Shown in pieces: positions 42,434 to 50,066 of a stretch of 64,000 nucleotides of DNA; position 1 is the stretch's first letter, and each line of letters opens with the position of its first letter. The stretch spans positions 3,772,530 to 3,836,529 of the forward strand of contig NZ_FSRM01000002.1 of NCBI RefSeq assembly GCF_900141745.1. Direction: 5' to 3'. Made by a program: the position numbers and the translations under genes. Under the pieces are notes generated by a model. It ran no database searches. It saw only the letters and a list, made by a program, of their open reading frames with translations, and was not told where the DNA came from. The DNA is from Paraburkholderia phenazinium (lineage in GTDB: Bacteria > Pseudomonadota > Gammaproteobacteria > Burkholderiales > Burkholderiaceae).

Positions 42434-44506
42434 ATGCCTGGCACATACAACTTCTGGCTGGTAGGCGCCTCGTTCGTCGTAGCGACCCTCGCGTCCTACA
42501 CCGCACTCGACCTCACCGGCCGCATTTCTCTGCTCGCCTCGTCACGCCTGCGGCATGCATGGCTCGCCGGCGGCGCGGGAGCAATGGGCGTCGGCATCTG
42601 GTCGATGCACTTCATCGCCATGCTGGCGCTGTCACTGCCCATTCCGCTCGGCTACGATTTCCCGCTGACCGCACTCTCGCTCGCCATCGCCGTGGGCGTG
42701 TCGTATCTGGCGCTGCTCTCCACGACGCGTGCGCAGCTGACGCTCACGCACCTCGCGACCGGCAGCGTGCTGCTGGGTCTCGGCATTGCGGGCATGCACT
42801 ACACCGGCATGGCGGCAATGCGCATGCAACCCGGCATCGACTATCAGCCGGCCTGGTTCTGCGCATCGATTGCGATCGGGATCGGCGCCTCGATGGCCGC
42901 GTTGCTGATCGCGCGCCGGCTGCGCAACGACGGCGAGCGCAACGTCACGCGCTGGCGTGTCGGCGCGGCGCTGGTCATGGCCGTCGCCATCAGCGGCATG
43001 CACTATGCCGGCATGGAAGCGGCGCACTTTCCTGTAGGTGCCATCTGCGGTGCCGCCAAAGGCGTGAATACCGAATGGCTCGCGACAGCCGTGATCCTGT
43101 TCACCTTCGCAATCCTGATCGTTACGCTGATGCTGTCCCGCTTCGACGCCCGCACCACCTTCCTCGCCAGCGCCGTAACCAACCTGAACGGACAGATCGT
43201 GCGCCTCGCCACGCTCGACACGCTGACCGGACTGCCGAACCGCACCACGCTCACAGAACGGATCCAGTCGGCCATCGAACTGGCAGGCCGCCGCCACAAT
43301 GTCTTCGCAGTCCTGTTCATGGATCTGGACGGCTTCAAGACCATCAACGACTCGCTCGGCCATTCCGTCGGCGACCAGGTGCTGGCCGCCTTTGCGCAGC
43401 GCCTGCAAGCCTGCGTGCGCGCCACCGACACCGTGGCGCGGCTGGGCGGCGACGAATTCGTGGTGCTCGCGGAAAATCTGGTGGCGCGCCAGGACGCCCG
43501 CCTGATCGCAGAGAGCGTCCTCGAACGCATGCGCGAAGGCGTGTGGAACGACAACGAGCCGCTGCAGGTCATGCCGAGTATCGGGATCGCGCTGTTCCCG
43601 CAGGACGGCGACACCGTCGAGACCCTGCTCAAGCACGCGGACGCGGCCATGTACGAGGCCAAGCGCGCGGGCCGCAGCACGTGGCGCTTCTTCGAAACGA
43701 GCATGAACGAAGCGGTGACGCGTACGCTGCAAATCCAGAACGCATTGCACGAAGCACTCAGCACCGGCCTTTTCACGCTGAATTTCCAGCCTAAATTCCG
43801 TGGCGACAGCAACGAGCTGGCAGGCGCCGAAGCGCTGATCCGCCTCAACCATCCGGTGCTCGGCACGCTGCCGCCGCTGGAATTCATTCCGATTGCCGAA
43901 CGCTCCGGCCAGATCGTGCAGATCGGCTACTGGGTGGTGCGTGAAACCTGCCGGCAAATCCGCCGCTGGATCGACGAAGGCCTGCCGTCGATGAAGGTGG
44001 CGATCAACCTGTCGCCGCGTCAGCTCTCGCAGCCGAATCTGGTCAGCACCGTGCTGGACATCGTCAAGAGCGAGCACGTGGCCTGCGACCAGATCATGTT
44101 CGAGATCACCGAAACCGTGGCCATGCAGGACGCCCCCAAAACAATCGAGATGATCCGCGAGTTTCAGGAATGCGGCTTCGAAATCGCCATCGACGATTTT
44201 GGCACCGGCTACTCGAGCCTCGCCTATCTGCAGCGCTTTCGCGTCAAGCAACTGAAGATCGATCGCTTCTTCACCAACGGTCTCGACGATCAAGGTCCGG
44301 AAGGCGCGGCGATCGTCTCCGCGATCATCGCGCTCGCCCACTCGCTCGATATGGATGTGGTCGCCGAAGGCGTCGAAACGTCGTCGCAACTCGGCAAGCT
44401 CAAAGCCATGATGTGCGACGAGATGCAGGGCTTTCTGCTCGGCAGGCCGCTGGCGGCGGACGCCTTCAGCGACCTGCTCAAGGAGCGGATGGCGGAGCTT
44501 TCATGA
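42434..44506 (+). CDS. MHYT-GGDEF-EAL c-di-GMP protein
   Basis: A 690-residue membrane enzyme for cyclic di-GMP turnover. The N-terminal MHYT sensor (about 5-235) has seven membrane helices and three signatures: 'WSMHFIAM' (57-64), 'GMHYTGMAAM' (120-129), 'GMHYAGMEAA' (188-197), which are proposed to bind copper for O2, CO or NO sensing. The GGDEF motif is intact at 338-342 with an RATD inhibitory site at 329-332. The EAL motif is at 466-468, with 'DDFGTGYSSLAYL' and 'VVAEGVET' later. Both synthesis and breakdown are possible. The next gene overlaps it by four bases. Confidence 0.96.
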   Translation: MPGTYNFWLVGASFVVATLASYTALDLTGRISLLASSRLRHAWLAGGAGAMGVGIWSMHFIAMLALSLPIPLGYDFPLTALSLAIAVGVSYLALLSTTRAQLTLTHLATGSVLLGLGIAGMHYTGMAAMRMQPGIDYQPAWFCASIAIGIGASMAALLIARRLRNDGERNVTRWRVGAALVMAVAISGMHYAGMEAAHFPVGAICGAAKGVNTEWLATAVILFTFAILIVTLMLSRFDARTTFLASAVTNLNGQIVRLATLDTLTGLPNRTTLTERIQSAIELAGRRHNVFAVLFMDLDGFKTINDSLGHSVGDQVLAAFAQRLQACVRATDTVARLGGDEFVVLAENLVARQDARLIAESVLERMREGVWNDNEPLQVMPSIGIALFPQDGDTVETLLKHADAAMYEAKRAGRSTWRFFETSMNEAVTRTLQIQNALHEALSTGLFTLNFQPKFRGDSNELAGAEALIRLNHPVLGTLPPLEFIPIAERSGQIVQIGYWVVRETCRQIRRWIDEGLPSMKVAINLSPRQLSQPNLVSTVLDIVKSEHVACDQIMFEITETVAMQDAPKTIEMIREFQECGFEIAIDDFGTGYSSLAYLQRFRVKQLKIDRFFTNGLDDQGPEGAAIVSAIIALAHSLDMDVVAEGVETSSQLGKLKAMMCDEMQGFLLGRPLAADAFSDLLKERMAELS

Positions 44507-45270
44507 AATTCGACGTAGCAACGTTCAATTCGATTTGCCTGATGACGTTCTTGTGCAGCGGCATCGTTTCAATTGCGCTCTCGCGCATCTTCGAACGTGT
44601 TGCGGCATTCCGCTTCTGGTCGGCCGCATTTTTCCTGATGAGTGCGGCGGCTGCATGTTTCGGACTGCATCTGATCTGGAATACCAGTGCGCTGCTGGTC
44701 GCAACGGCCACCTTTAGCCTGCAGTCGCGGATCCTTATATGGGTGGGCACACGCGCCCTGTTCGGCGCCACCACGTCGCTTCGCGTTGCTTTAGCGGTGA
44801 CTGCGGTGTTCTGCGTGCTGTTTTCTCTCGCCCATCTGCTGCACGCGCCGATCGTCGTTCGCGCTTCGCTGCTGACGTTGTTCTTCTTGCCGTGCCGCGC
44901 GCTGACACTCTATGAGGTCTGCCGCAGACGCCGTCCGGACCTCGGACCGGCACGCATGATGGTGGCGATCGCGAGCGTGATCGCGTGCCTCAACGCGGTC
45001 GTGCCGCTCACCCTGGTACTGCTGAACCGGGCCAATGCGTCGCTGATACTGGGCAATCCGCAATCTACGTCGGCGGTGTACGCGGTCGTGTTCGCCGGCG
45101 ATCTGCTGCTGGTCATCGGCCTGATCATGCTGGCCTTGCAGCAGGTGCTTGCCGAACAGCGCATGCTCGCCAATCTCGACAAGGGTGCCGCACAGCGGCC
45201 CGGTCTGCTTAATCCGGCGCTGCGCCCCGAGGGGCCGAATTTGTCCGGGTCGGCTGCGCTGCCGGATTAG
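44503..45270 (+). CDS. Orphan seven-helix membrane protein coupled to the GGDEF-EAL gene
   Basis: A 255-residue protein with six or seven membrane helices and only a short cytoplasmic tail. The start overlaps the stop of the MHYT-GGDEF-EAL gene as ATGA. The sequence style ('FNSICLMTFLCSGIVSIALSRIFERVAAFRFWSAAFFLMS...') resembles the N-terminal membrane sensor of many beta-proteobacterial diguanylate cyclases, but no GGDEF domain follows; the protein ends 40 residues after the last helix. It may be a sensor subunit for the preceding enzyme or the remains of a cyclase that lost its catalytic part. Confidence 0.8.
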   Translation: MKFDVATFNSICLMTFLCSGIVSIALSRIFERVAAFRFWSAAFFLMSAAAACFGLHLIWNTSALLVATATFSLQSRILIWVGTRALFGATTSLRVALAVTAVFCVLFSLAHLLHAPIVVRASLLTLFFLPCRALTLYEVCRRRRPDLGPARMMVAIASVIACLNAVVPLTLVLLNRANASLILGNPQSTSAVYAVVFAGDLLLVIGLIMLALQQVLAEQRMLANLDKGAAQRPGLLNPALRPEGPNLSGSAALPD

Positions 45271-45350
45271 GCCTGGCCCTTGCTTCAGGTCCTGAGGCCT
45301 GATTTGATCTGAGCTGATTTCCCATAGGCCGATGCACTGCGCCCCGCGGC

Positions 45351-45779
45351 TCAGATGAGGTGAGGCTCCGTTTCGTTCGTCTCGCGGCCGAGCACCGTAG
45401 GAGGCACCAGCGCCGGGTCGCGCCGCGTCAGCTTGCCATCGACGGAAGCGCCGCAATCCATGCGCAACTGCTGGTAATGAATGTTGCCCGTGACGTGCGC
45501 ATTAGGTTGCAGCTCGACAAAGTGATCGGCGATTACGTCGCCGACAATCTTGCCGTTCACCACCACGTCGTAACCATGCACGTTGCCCTCGATCGACCCG
45601 CGATCGCTCAGCACGAGCAACGTCTGCGTGCCCGCCTTACCGTTGACATTGCCACGCACGTGGCCGTCCATACGCAGTCCTTCACTAAATTCGAGGTCGC
45701 CGGTAATGCACACGTCGTGAGCGATCAGGGTGGCGAGCTTGGTGTGCTGAATGCTCGTGGGTTTCTTCTTGCTGAACAT
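45351..45779 (-). CDS. Bactofilin (polymer-forming cytoskeletal protein)
   Basis: A 142-residue bactofilin that should form cytoplasmic filaments without nucleotide. The core is a repeated right-handed beta-helix: 'VCITGDLEFSEGLRMDGHVRGNV', 'GSIEGNVHGYDVVVNGKIVGDV', 'AHVTGNIHYQQLRMDCGASVDGKL'. The short basic N-terminus 'FSKKKPTSIQ' may bind membrane or partner. It is last of a three-gene leftward cluster with a coiled-coil membrane protein and an M23 peptidase, the usual arrangement for bactofilins that place a peptidoglycan enzyme. Confidence 0.95.
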   Translation of the reverse strand: MFSKKKPTSIQHTKLATLIAHDVCITGDLEFSEGLRMDGHVRGNVNGKAGTQTLLVLSDRGSIEGNVHGYDVVVNGKIVGDVIADHFVELQPNAHVTGNIHYQQLRMDCGASVDGKLTRRDPALVPPTVLGRETNETEPHLI

Positions 45780-45886
45780 AGGTCATCTCTAACGGGGAAT
45801 GGAAACGTTCGTCGCGCTGCGTGGCCGGGCGACGGCCGGCTTGATTGGCCAATGGCCTGATTGGTGGGCACGTCGCCGCCGGCCGC

Positions 45887-46255
45887 TCAGCGGCGCTTCT
45901 GCCCCTGGCCGCGCAGAAACAGCAATTCGGTATTCAGGCGGCTGGCTTCGGCAGCTGACGCGTCAGCGGTCTTTTGCACGTTGGCGCGAGCCGTGGACTC
46001 CTGTGCGAGCGCGAGGCGCGTGCGCTCCAGTTCTGCCTGCACTGCGTCCGGCGAAACCGGCACGCTTGCACACCCTGCCGGCACCGCGGCGTGCTGCGAG
46101 TCACGCCACCGCATTGCCGTAGCGCCCATAGCAACACCGCACGCAAGCACGCCGGCCCAGATCGCCACGCGAGCGACGCGCGAGCGCACCGGCTGCAGCG
46201 TATAGGCACGCTGCGTGAGACTGCCCGCGGCGCGGGCCGAACGAAGATCAACCAT
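45887..46255 (-). CDS. Membrane-anchored coiled-coil protein
   Basis: A 122-residue protein with one membrane helix at about 31-50 ('VAIWAGVLACGVAMGATAM') after a basic N-terminus and a periplasmic part that ends in a coiled coil ('VQAELERTRLALAQESTARANVQKTADASAAEASRLNTELLFL'). It resembles the small partner proteins found between M23 peptidase and bactofilin genes. I start at the ATG at 46255, which overlaps the peptidase gene by eight bases. It probably links the peptidase to the cytoskeletal filament; this is inference from gene order. Confidence 0.7.
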   Translation of the reverse strand: MVDLRSARAAGSLTQRAYTLQPVRSRVARVAIWAGVLACGVAMGATAMRWRDSQHAAVPAGCASVPVSPDAVQAELERTRLALAQESTARANVQKTADASAAEASRLNTELLFLRGQGQKRR

Positions 46256-47204
46256 GGGACGTGGCGCCGAACAGCGCAAGGTAGGCGGTCGGATCAACCG
46301 GGGCGCCGTTCACCAGTACTTCGAAGTGCAGATGCGGCCCGGTGGAGCGGCCAGTGGTACCGATGTCCGCGACGTGCTGGCGCGGCAGCACCAGATCGCC
46401 TTCGTGGACGAGGATGCGCGACGCGTGACCGTAGCGCGTGATGAGACCGTTGCCGTGATCGATCTCCACCGCATTGCCGTAGCCGCCCTTCGGACCGGCA
46501 TAGACCACGCGGCCACCGGCCGCGGCAAGAATCGGCGTACCGCTCGGTGCGACCAGATCGACGCCAGGATGAAAACTGAGCTTATGCGTAAACGGATCGA
46601 TGCGGTTGCCGAACGGCGAACCGAAGCGCGCGCCATCGGCCGGCATGCGGCCAGGAAACGCGCTGAAGGCGACCTCGTGCACATCCGTCTCATGCTCGAG
46701 CGCGGAAAGCGTCGCACGCATGCAATCGAGCTGCTGCTGGGTCGAAGCCGCATCGCCACGCGAAGGCCGCGTAGCGATTTCGACGCAGCGCCGCGGCGGC
46801 AGCGACGGGCCGCCTTCGCCATCCGCATCCGAGGTGTCCTGATCCGCTGGATTAGCCGGCGCGCGCGGCGGCGCTTTCGGTGTGTTCAGGCGGGACTCGA
46901 AATCGCGCAGCGCGCCGACCTGCGTCGTCAGGCGCTCGAGCCGCGGCTCGAGCTGCGCCATCGAGGCATTGAGCTTGCCGAGTTGATCGATCGCATAGTC
47001 GTGTTCGACGCGGCTTGTCGCCGGCGCGCCCTGGCCCGTTGCATCGTGAGAGGGTAAATGGATGCCGATCGCCACCCCTGCGGCGAGCGACAGAACCGAA
47101 GCGCCTGCGACCGCCACAATCGCAATGCCAAGCGCCGCGCGCCGCGTAACGAAGCGGACCTCCCCGCTACTCAGCCGGCTACCGGCACCGAGAATGGAGG
47201 ACAT
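46248..47204 (-). CDS. M23 family peptidoglycan endopeptidase
   Basis: A 318-residue LytM/M23 peptidase. One N-terminal membrane helix (about 25-48), a coiled coil ('LGKLNASMAQLEPRLERLTTQVGALRDFE'), a low-complexity linker, then the catalytic domain with 'FHPGVDLVAPSGTPI' (His and Asp zinc ligands) and 'GPHLHFEVL' (HxH). All four metal and catalytic residues are present, so it should be an active cell-wall hydrolase. The ATG at 47204 has GGAG eight bases upstream. It is first in the cluster with the coiled-coil and bactofilin genes. Confidence 0.94.
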   Translation of the reverse strand: MSSILGAGSRLSSGEVRFVTRRAALGIAIVAVAGASVLSLAAGVAIGIHLPSHDATGQGAPATSRVEHDYAIDQLGKLNASMAQLEPRLERLTTQVGALRDFESRLNTPKAPPRAPANPADQDTSDADGEGGPSLPPRRCVEIATRPSRGDAASTQQQLDCMRATLSALEHETDVHEVAFSAFPGRMPADGARFGSPFGNRIDPFTHKLSFHPGVDLVAPSGTPILAAAGGRVVYAGPKGGYGNAVEIDHGNGLITRYGHASRILVHEGDLVLPRQHVADIGTTGRSTGPHLHFEVLVNGAPVDPTAYLALFGATSHG

Positions 47205-47434
47205 CAACGGCTCTCCGCCGGCGGCGCGCATTGCCACGCGGACTCGCAAGAGCGCTGACAAGCGCGGCGCGCAGACAGGACGGAGACAACAATGACAGCG
47301 AAGAGGCTAACCGGCATGCAGCATGAGTCGGACGACGACCGACGTGGGATGAAAGACAAGGGCGCAAATTATCCCCTCTCATCGTCGAGCATCATCTCAA
47401 ATTCGGATGCCTCAGCAATCACGCAAGCTTGCGC

Positions 47435-48292
47435 TCACGCATCGACCAGTTGCCGCAATCGCTCGCGCAGTGCTTCCGAGGCCCGTGTCATCGGCGCGCG
47501 CAGTTCGTCGCGGATCAGTCCCTGGGCCGCCAGCGCTGCCTTCACCGGACCAGGATTGGGCTCCGAACACAGTGCCCCGATCAACGGTGCGAGCGTGTGG
47601 AAAATCGCCCGGCCATCTTCGAGACGGCCCTCCGTTAGCGCACGGTACAACGCCACAAAACGCTCGGGATGCACATGCGCCGAAGCGGCAATCGCGCCGC
47701 TGCCACCAAGGCAAAGCGTATTGAACAGATTCATGTCGTCACCGGCGAGCACCTGCAGGCGGCCGTCGAGAATCAGCGCGAGCGTCGTGTCGAGCGAACC
47801 GGCGCAGTCCTTCACCGCCCGAATCCGCGGATGCGCGGCCAGCGTCAACAGCGTCGCAAGTTCGAGACGCACGCCAGTGCGATACGGAATGTCATAGAGG
47901 ACCACCGGCTTGACGCTGAGATCGGCCAGACCGGTGAAATGTTCGATCAACCCGGCCTGCGAAGGCCGGATGTAGTACGGCGCCGAGATCAGCACGCCCG
48001 CGACCGGCAGATCGTTCAACTGTGCGATGCGCGCGCGCAGACTCGCGGTGTGATTGCCGGCCACGCCGGCCAGCACCGGCAGCGCGCGGGCTTCCGCAAG
48101 GATGGTCGCCAGCACCGCATCCTGCTCGGCGGTTTCGAGCGCTGCCGGCTCGCCGGTGGTACCGAGCGCAACCAGCCCTGCTACGCCTGCCTCTGCATAG
48201 AAACGCACCAGGCGCCGCAGCGCGCCGTGATCGACAGCGCCGTCGGCGAACGGCGTAATGACAGGAACCCAGATACCCGAAAAGATAGACAT
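47435..48292 (-). CDS. DapA family aldolase (4-hydroxy-tetrahydrodipicolinate synthase-like)
   Basis: A 285-residue Schiff-base aldolase. Key residues fall at the same positions as in E. coli DapA: GTTGE (44-48), Tyr106-Tyr107, Tyr133, Arg138 ('LYDIPYRTG') and Lys161 in 'AVKDCAG'. Retained Arg138 fits use of aspartate semialdehyde, but 'YYIRP' differs from the usual 'YYNRP', so it may be a paralogue with another 2-oxo acid reaction. No lysine genes are nearby. It is divergent from the pyrB-like gene with a tiny gene between them. Confidence 0.9.
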   Translation of the reverse strand: MSIFSGIWVPVITPFADGAVDHGALRRLVRFYAEAGVAGLVALGTTGEPAALETAEQDAVLATILAEARALPVLAGVAGNHTASLRARIAQLNDLPVAGVLISAPYYIRPSQAGLIEHFTGLADLSVKPVVLYDIPYRTGVRLELATLLTLAAHPRIRAVKDCAGSLDTTLALILDGRLQVLAGDDMNLFNTLCLGGSGAIAASAHVHPERFVALYRALTEGRLEDGRAIFHTLAPLIGALCSEPNPGPVKAALAAQGLIRDELRAPMTRASEALRERLRQLVDA

Positions 48293-48378
48293 GACTTAAC
48301 CTCGAACGCGACCGTATCGATTCCGTTCAGCGTGGCGAGGGGGTCAAAAGCGGGGAAATAAAACGCGGGCCCTGGTGA

Positions 48379-48406
48379 CTGTTCCGTCGCACATCTGACG
48401 GAACAG
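48379..48406 (-). terminator. Perfect 10-bp hairpin after the tiny gene
   Basis: CTGTTCCGTC at 48379-48388 pairs exactly with GACGGAACAG at 48397-48406 around an eight-base loop. It lies 11 bases after the stop of the 36-residue frame at 48417-48527 on the minus strand, which supports a transcript ending here. Confidence 0.55.
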
Positions 48407-48416
48407 CAGGCTCCGG

Positions 48417-48527
48417 TCAGATGAGCAGCTGTTTTTTGGCTTTGGCGCTAGCGGCCGCGCAGGCAGACGCCACGCTCGCGAGCGCGAGGCGGGTTGCGGT
48501 TGAGCGGAGCATGTGGCCGGTTTCCAT
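48417..48527 (-). CDS. Tiny Ala-rich protein (36 aa), function unknown
   Basis: A 36-residue frame on the minus strand (METGHMLRSTATRL...KAKKQLLI). Codon use is strongly genome-like, the peptide has a hydrophobic Ala-rich middle and a basic 'KAKKQLLI' end, and a strong hairpin follows the stop. An internal ATG at 48512 with GGAAA upstream may be the true start. It occupies the divergent gap between the dapA-like and pyrB-like genes. I do not recognise it and cannot exclude chance. Confidence 0.45.
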   Translation of the reverse strand: METGHMLRSTATRLALASVASACAAASAKAKKQLLI

Positions 48528-48559
48528 GCCCCGCAGTGTAACACTGGAACCAAAATTCC

Positions 48560-48587
48560 TTGACTTCTCATGCCGTCGTTCTAATAT
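48560..48587 (+). promoter_or_regulatory. Sigma-70 type promoter for the pyrB-like gene
   Basis: TTGACT at 48560-48565 and TAATAT at 48582-48587, with a 16-base spacer. Transcription would begin near 48594, about 33 bases before the ATG at 48627, leaving no room for an attenuator-type leader. Confidence 0.6.
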
Positions 48588-48626
48588 ACGCACCGCGTAC
48601 ATCAACCCAACCCAAAGGTGACCGGC

Positions 48627-49919
48627 ATGAGCGTCCCGCAACAAGCCTTCCTCCGCGACGCCATGCGCCGCATGAACATGACCCGCGACACCTTCGCGAG
48701 CCGCATCGGCGTGTCTCGCCGGGCTTTGGACACGTGGCTGCTGCCGGACGATTCGCAGGAATCGCGGGCCATGCCCGAGATCGTCGAGCGTTTCGTGTCG
48801 GAAATCGTCGTGCACGGCGAACCGGGTGAAAGCTATACGCAAAGCGTAGACTCCCAATCGCTCGCCAGCCAGATGCTGTTCGAAGGCAAGCCGCAACTGC
48901 TATCGGTCGATCAGTTCTCGCGCGACTCGGTCGAGGCCCTCTTCCGGGTCGCGGACATCATGCAGCCCATCGCCCGGCGCCGCGAAATCTCCCGCGTGCT
49001 GGAAGGCGCGGTGCTCGGCAATCTGTTCTTCGAAGCCAGCACCCGCACGCGCGTGAGTTTCGGCGCGGCGTTCTGCCGGCTCGGCGGTTCCGTCTGTGAC
49101 ACCACGGGTTTTACGTTCTCGTCGATGGCCAAGGGCGAGTCGATCTACGACACGAGCCGCGTGATGAGCGGCTACGTCGACGCGCTGGTGATCCGCCATC
49201 CGGAGCAAGGCTCCGTGGCCGAATTCGCGCGCGCCACCAATGTGCCGGTGATCAACGGCGGCGACGGCCCCGGCGAGCACCCGAGCCAGGCGCTGCTCGA
49301 CCTGTACACGATCCAGCGCGAGTTCTCGCGCCTGGGCAAGATTGTCGACGGCTCGCACATCGCGCTCGTCGGCGACCTCAAATACGGGCGCACGGTGCAC
49401 TCGCTCGTCAAGCTGCTGGCGCTGTACCGCGGCATCAAGTTCACGCTGATCTCGCCGCCGTCGCTGGAAATGCCGAGCTATATCGTCGAACAGATCTCGC
49501 GCAACGATCACGTGATCGAGCAGACCCACGATCTGAACGCGGGCCTGCGCGGCGCCGACGTCGTGTACGCCACGCGCATCCAGAAAGAGCGTTTCGCCGA
49601 CGAATCGTTCGAAGGCTACACGCCGGACTTCCAGATCAATCAGGCGCTGGTGGACAGCGTGTGCGGGCTCGATACGCTGATCATGCACCCGCTGCCGCGC
49701 GACAGCCGCCCTGGCGCGAACGACCTGAGCACCGATCTGAACCACGATTCGCGTCTGGCGATTTTCCGCCAGACCGACAACGGCATTCCGGTCCGGATGG
49801 CGATTTTCGCGGTGCTGCTGGGCGTTGAAAAGCTCGTGCAGCACTCGATGCGCGACGCCGCATGGCGTCCGCCGGTGTATCTCGGCCCGGACGATGCGGT
49901 GTTTCACGGCATCGATTGA
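48627..49919 (+). CDS. pyrB: Aspartate carbamoyltransferase with N-terminal HTH domain
   Basis: A 430-residue protein, about 120 longer than E. coli PyrB. Residues about 5-62 form an XRE-like helix-turn-helix ('FLRDAMRRMNMTRDTFASRIGVSRRALDTWLLP'). The ATCase part begins near 85: the carbamoyl phosphate loop STRTR is at 138-142 in 'FFEASTRTRVSF', then 'GEHPSQALLDLYTI', 'GDLKYGRTVHSLVKLL' and 'MHPLPRD'. Catalytic residues look complete, so it should make carbamoyl aspartate for pyrimidine synthesis. AGGTGA lies before the ATG. There are no other pyr genes nearby. The HTH could allow self-regulation or only oligomer contacts. Confidence 0.93.
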   Translation: MSVPQQAFLRDAMRRMNMTRDTFASRIGVSRRALDTWLLPDDSQESRAMPEIVERFVSEIVVHGEPGESYTQSVDSQSLASQMLFEGKPQLLSVDQFSRDSVEALFRVADIMQPIARRREISRVLEGAVLGNLFFEASTRTRVSFGAAFCRLGGSVCDTTGFTFSSMAKGESIYDTSRVMSGYVDALVIRHPEQGSVAEFARATNVPVINGGDGPGEHPSQALLDLYTIQREFSRLGKIVDGSHIALVGDLKYGRTVHSLVKLLALYRGIKFTLISPPSLEMPSYIVEQISRNDHVIEQTHDLNAGLRGADVVYATRIQKERFADESFEGYTPDFQINQALVDSVCGLDTLIMHPLPRDSRPGANDLSTDLNHDSRLAIFRQTDNGIPVRMAIFAVLLGVEKLVQHSMRDAAWRPPVYLGPDDAVFHGID

Positions 49920-49942
49920 TGCTGCCTAGGCACAATCATCGG

Positions 49943-49970
49943 TAAAGTGAAGGGCCCCGGTTGCCGTTAA
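49943..49970 (+). promoter_or_regulatory. FliA (sigma-28)-like promoter for the diguanylate cyclase gene
   Basis: TAAAG at 49943-49947 and GCCGTTAA at 49963-49970, with 15 bases between TAAAG and GCCG, one more than the consensus 14. It would start transcription near 49977, 90 bases before the GGDEF gene at 50067. The -10 element is identical to that at 20611. Confidence 0.4.
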
Positions 49971-49971
49971 C

Positions 49972-49993
49972 TACGCAGGAGGGGCCCTGCGTA
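49972..49993. promoter_or_regulatory. Inverted repeat between pyrB-like and GGDEF genes
   Basis: TACGCAGG at 49972-49979 and CCTGCGTA at 49986-49993 pair around a six-base loop, and a further CCTGCGTA-like copy follows at 50004. It may be the terminator of the pyrB-like gene or a site overlapping the transcription start of the next gene. Confidence 0.45.
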
Positions 49994-50066
49994 ACCGGCA
50001 TTACCTGCGTAAGCGGTACGTGCAAGCTAGTGGGTCACGGCCCCGGCCCAATTCGCCGAACCTACG

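Noticed and set aside
42632..44389. A 585-codon open frame on the minus strand
   Set aside because: Antisense shadow of the MHYT-GGDEF-EAL gene; composition is Asp/His/Arg-rich without any motif.
49995..50066. Possible c-di-GMP (GEMM) riboswitch before the GGDEF gene
   Set aside because: The region is GC-rich and structured but lacks the conserved GEMM core sequences, so I could not support it.
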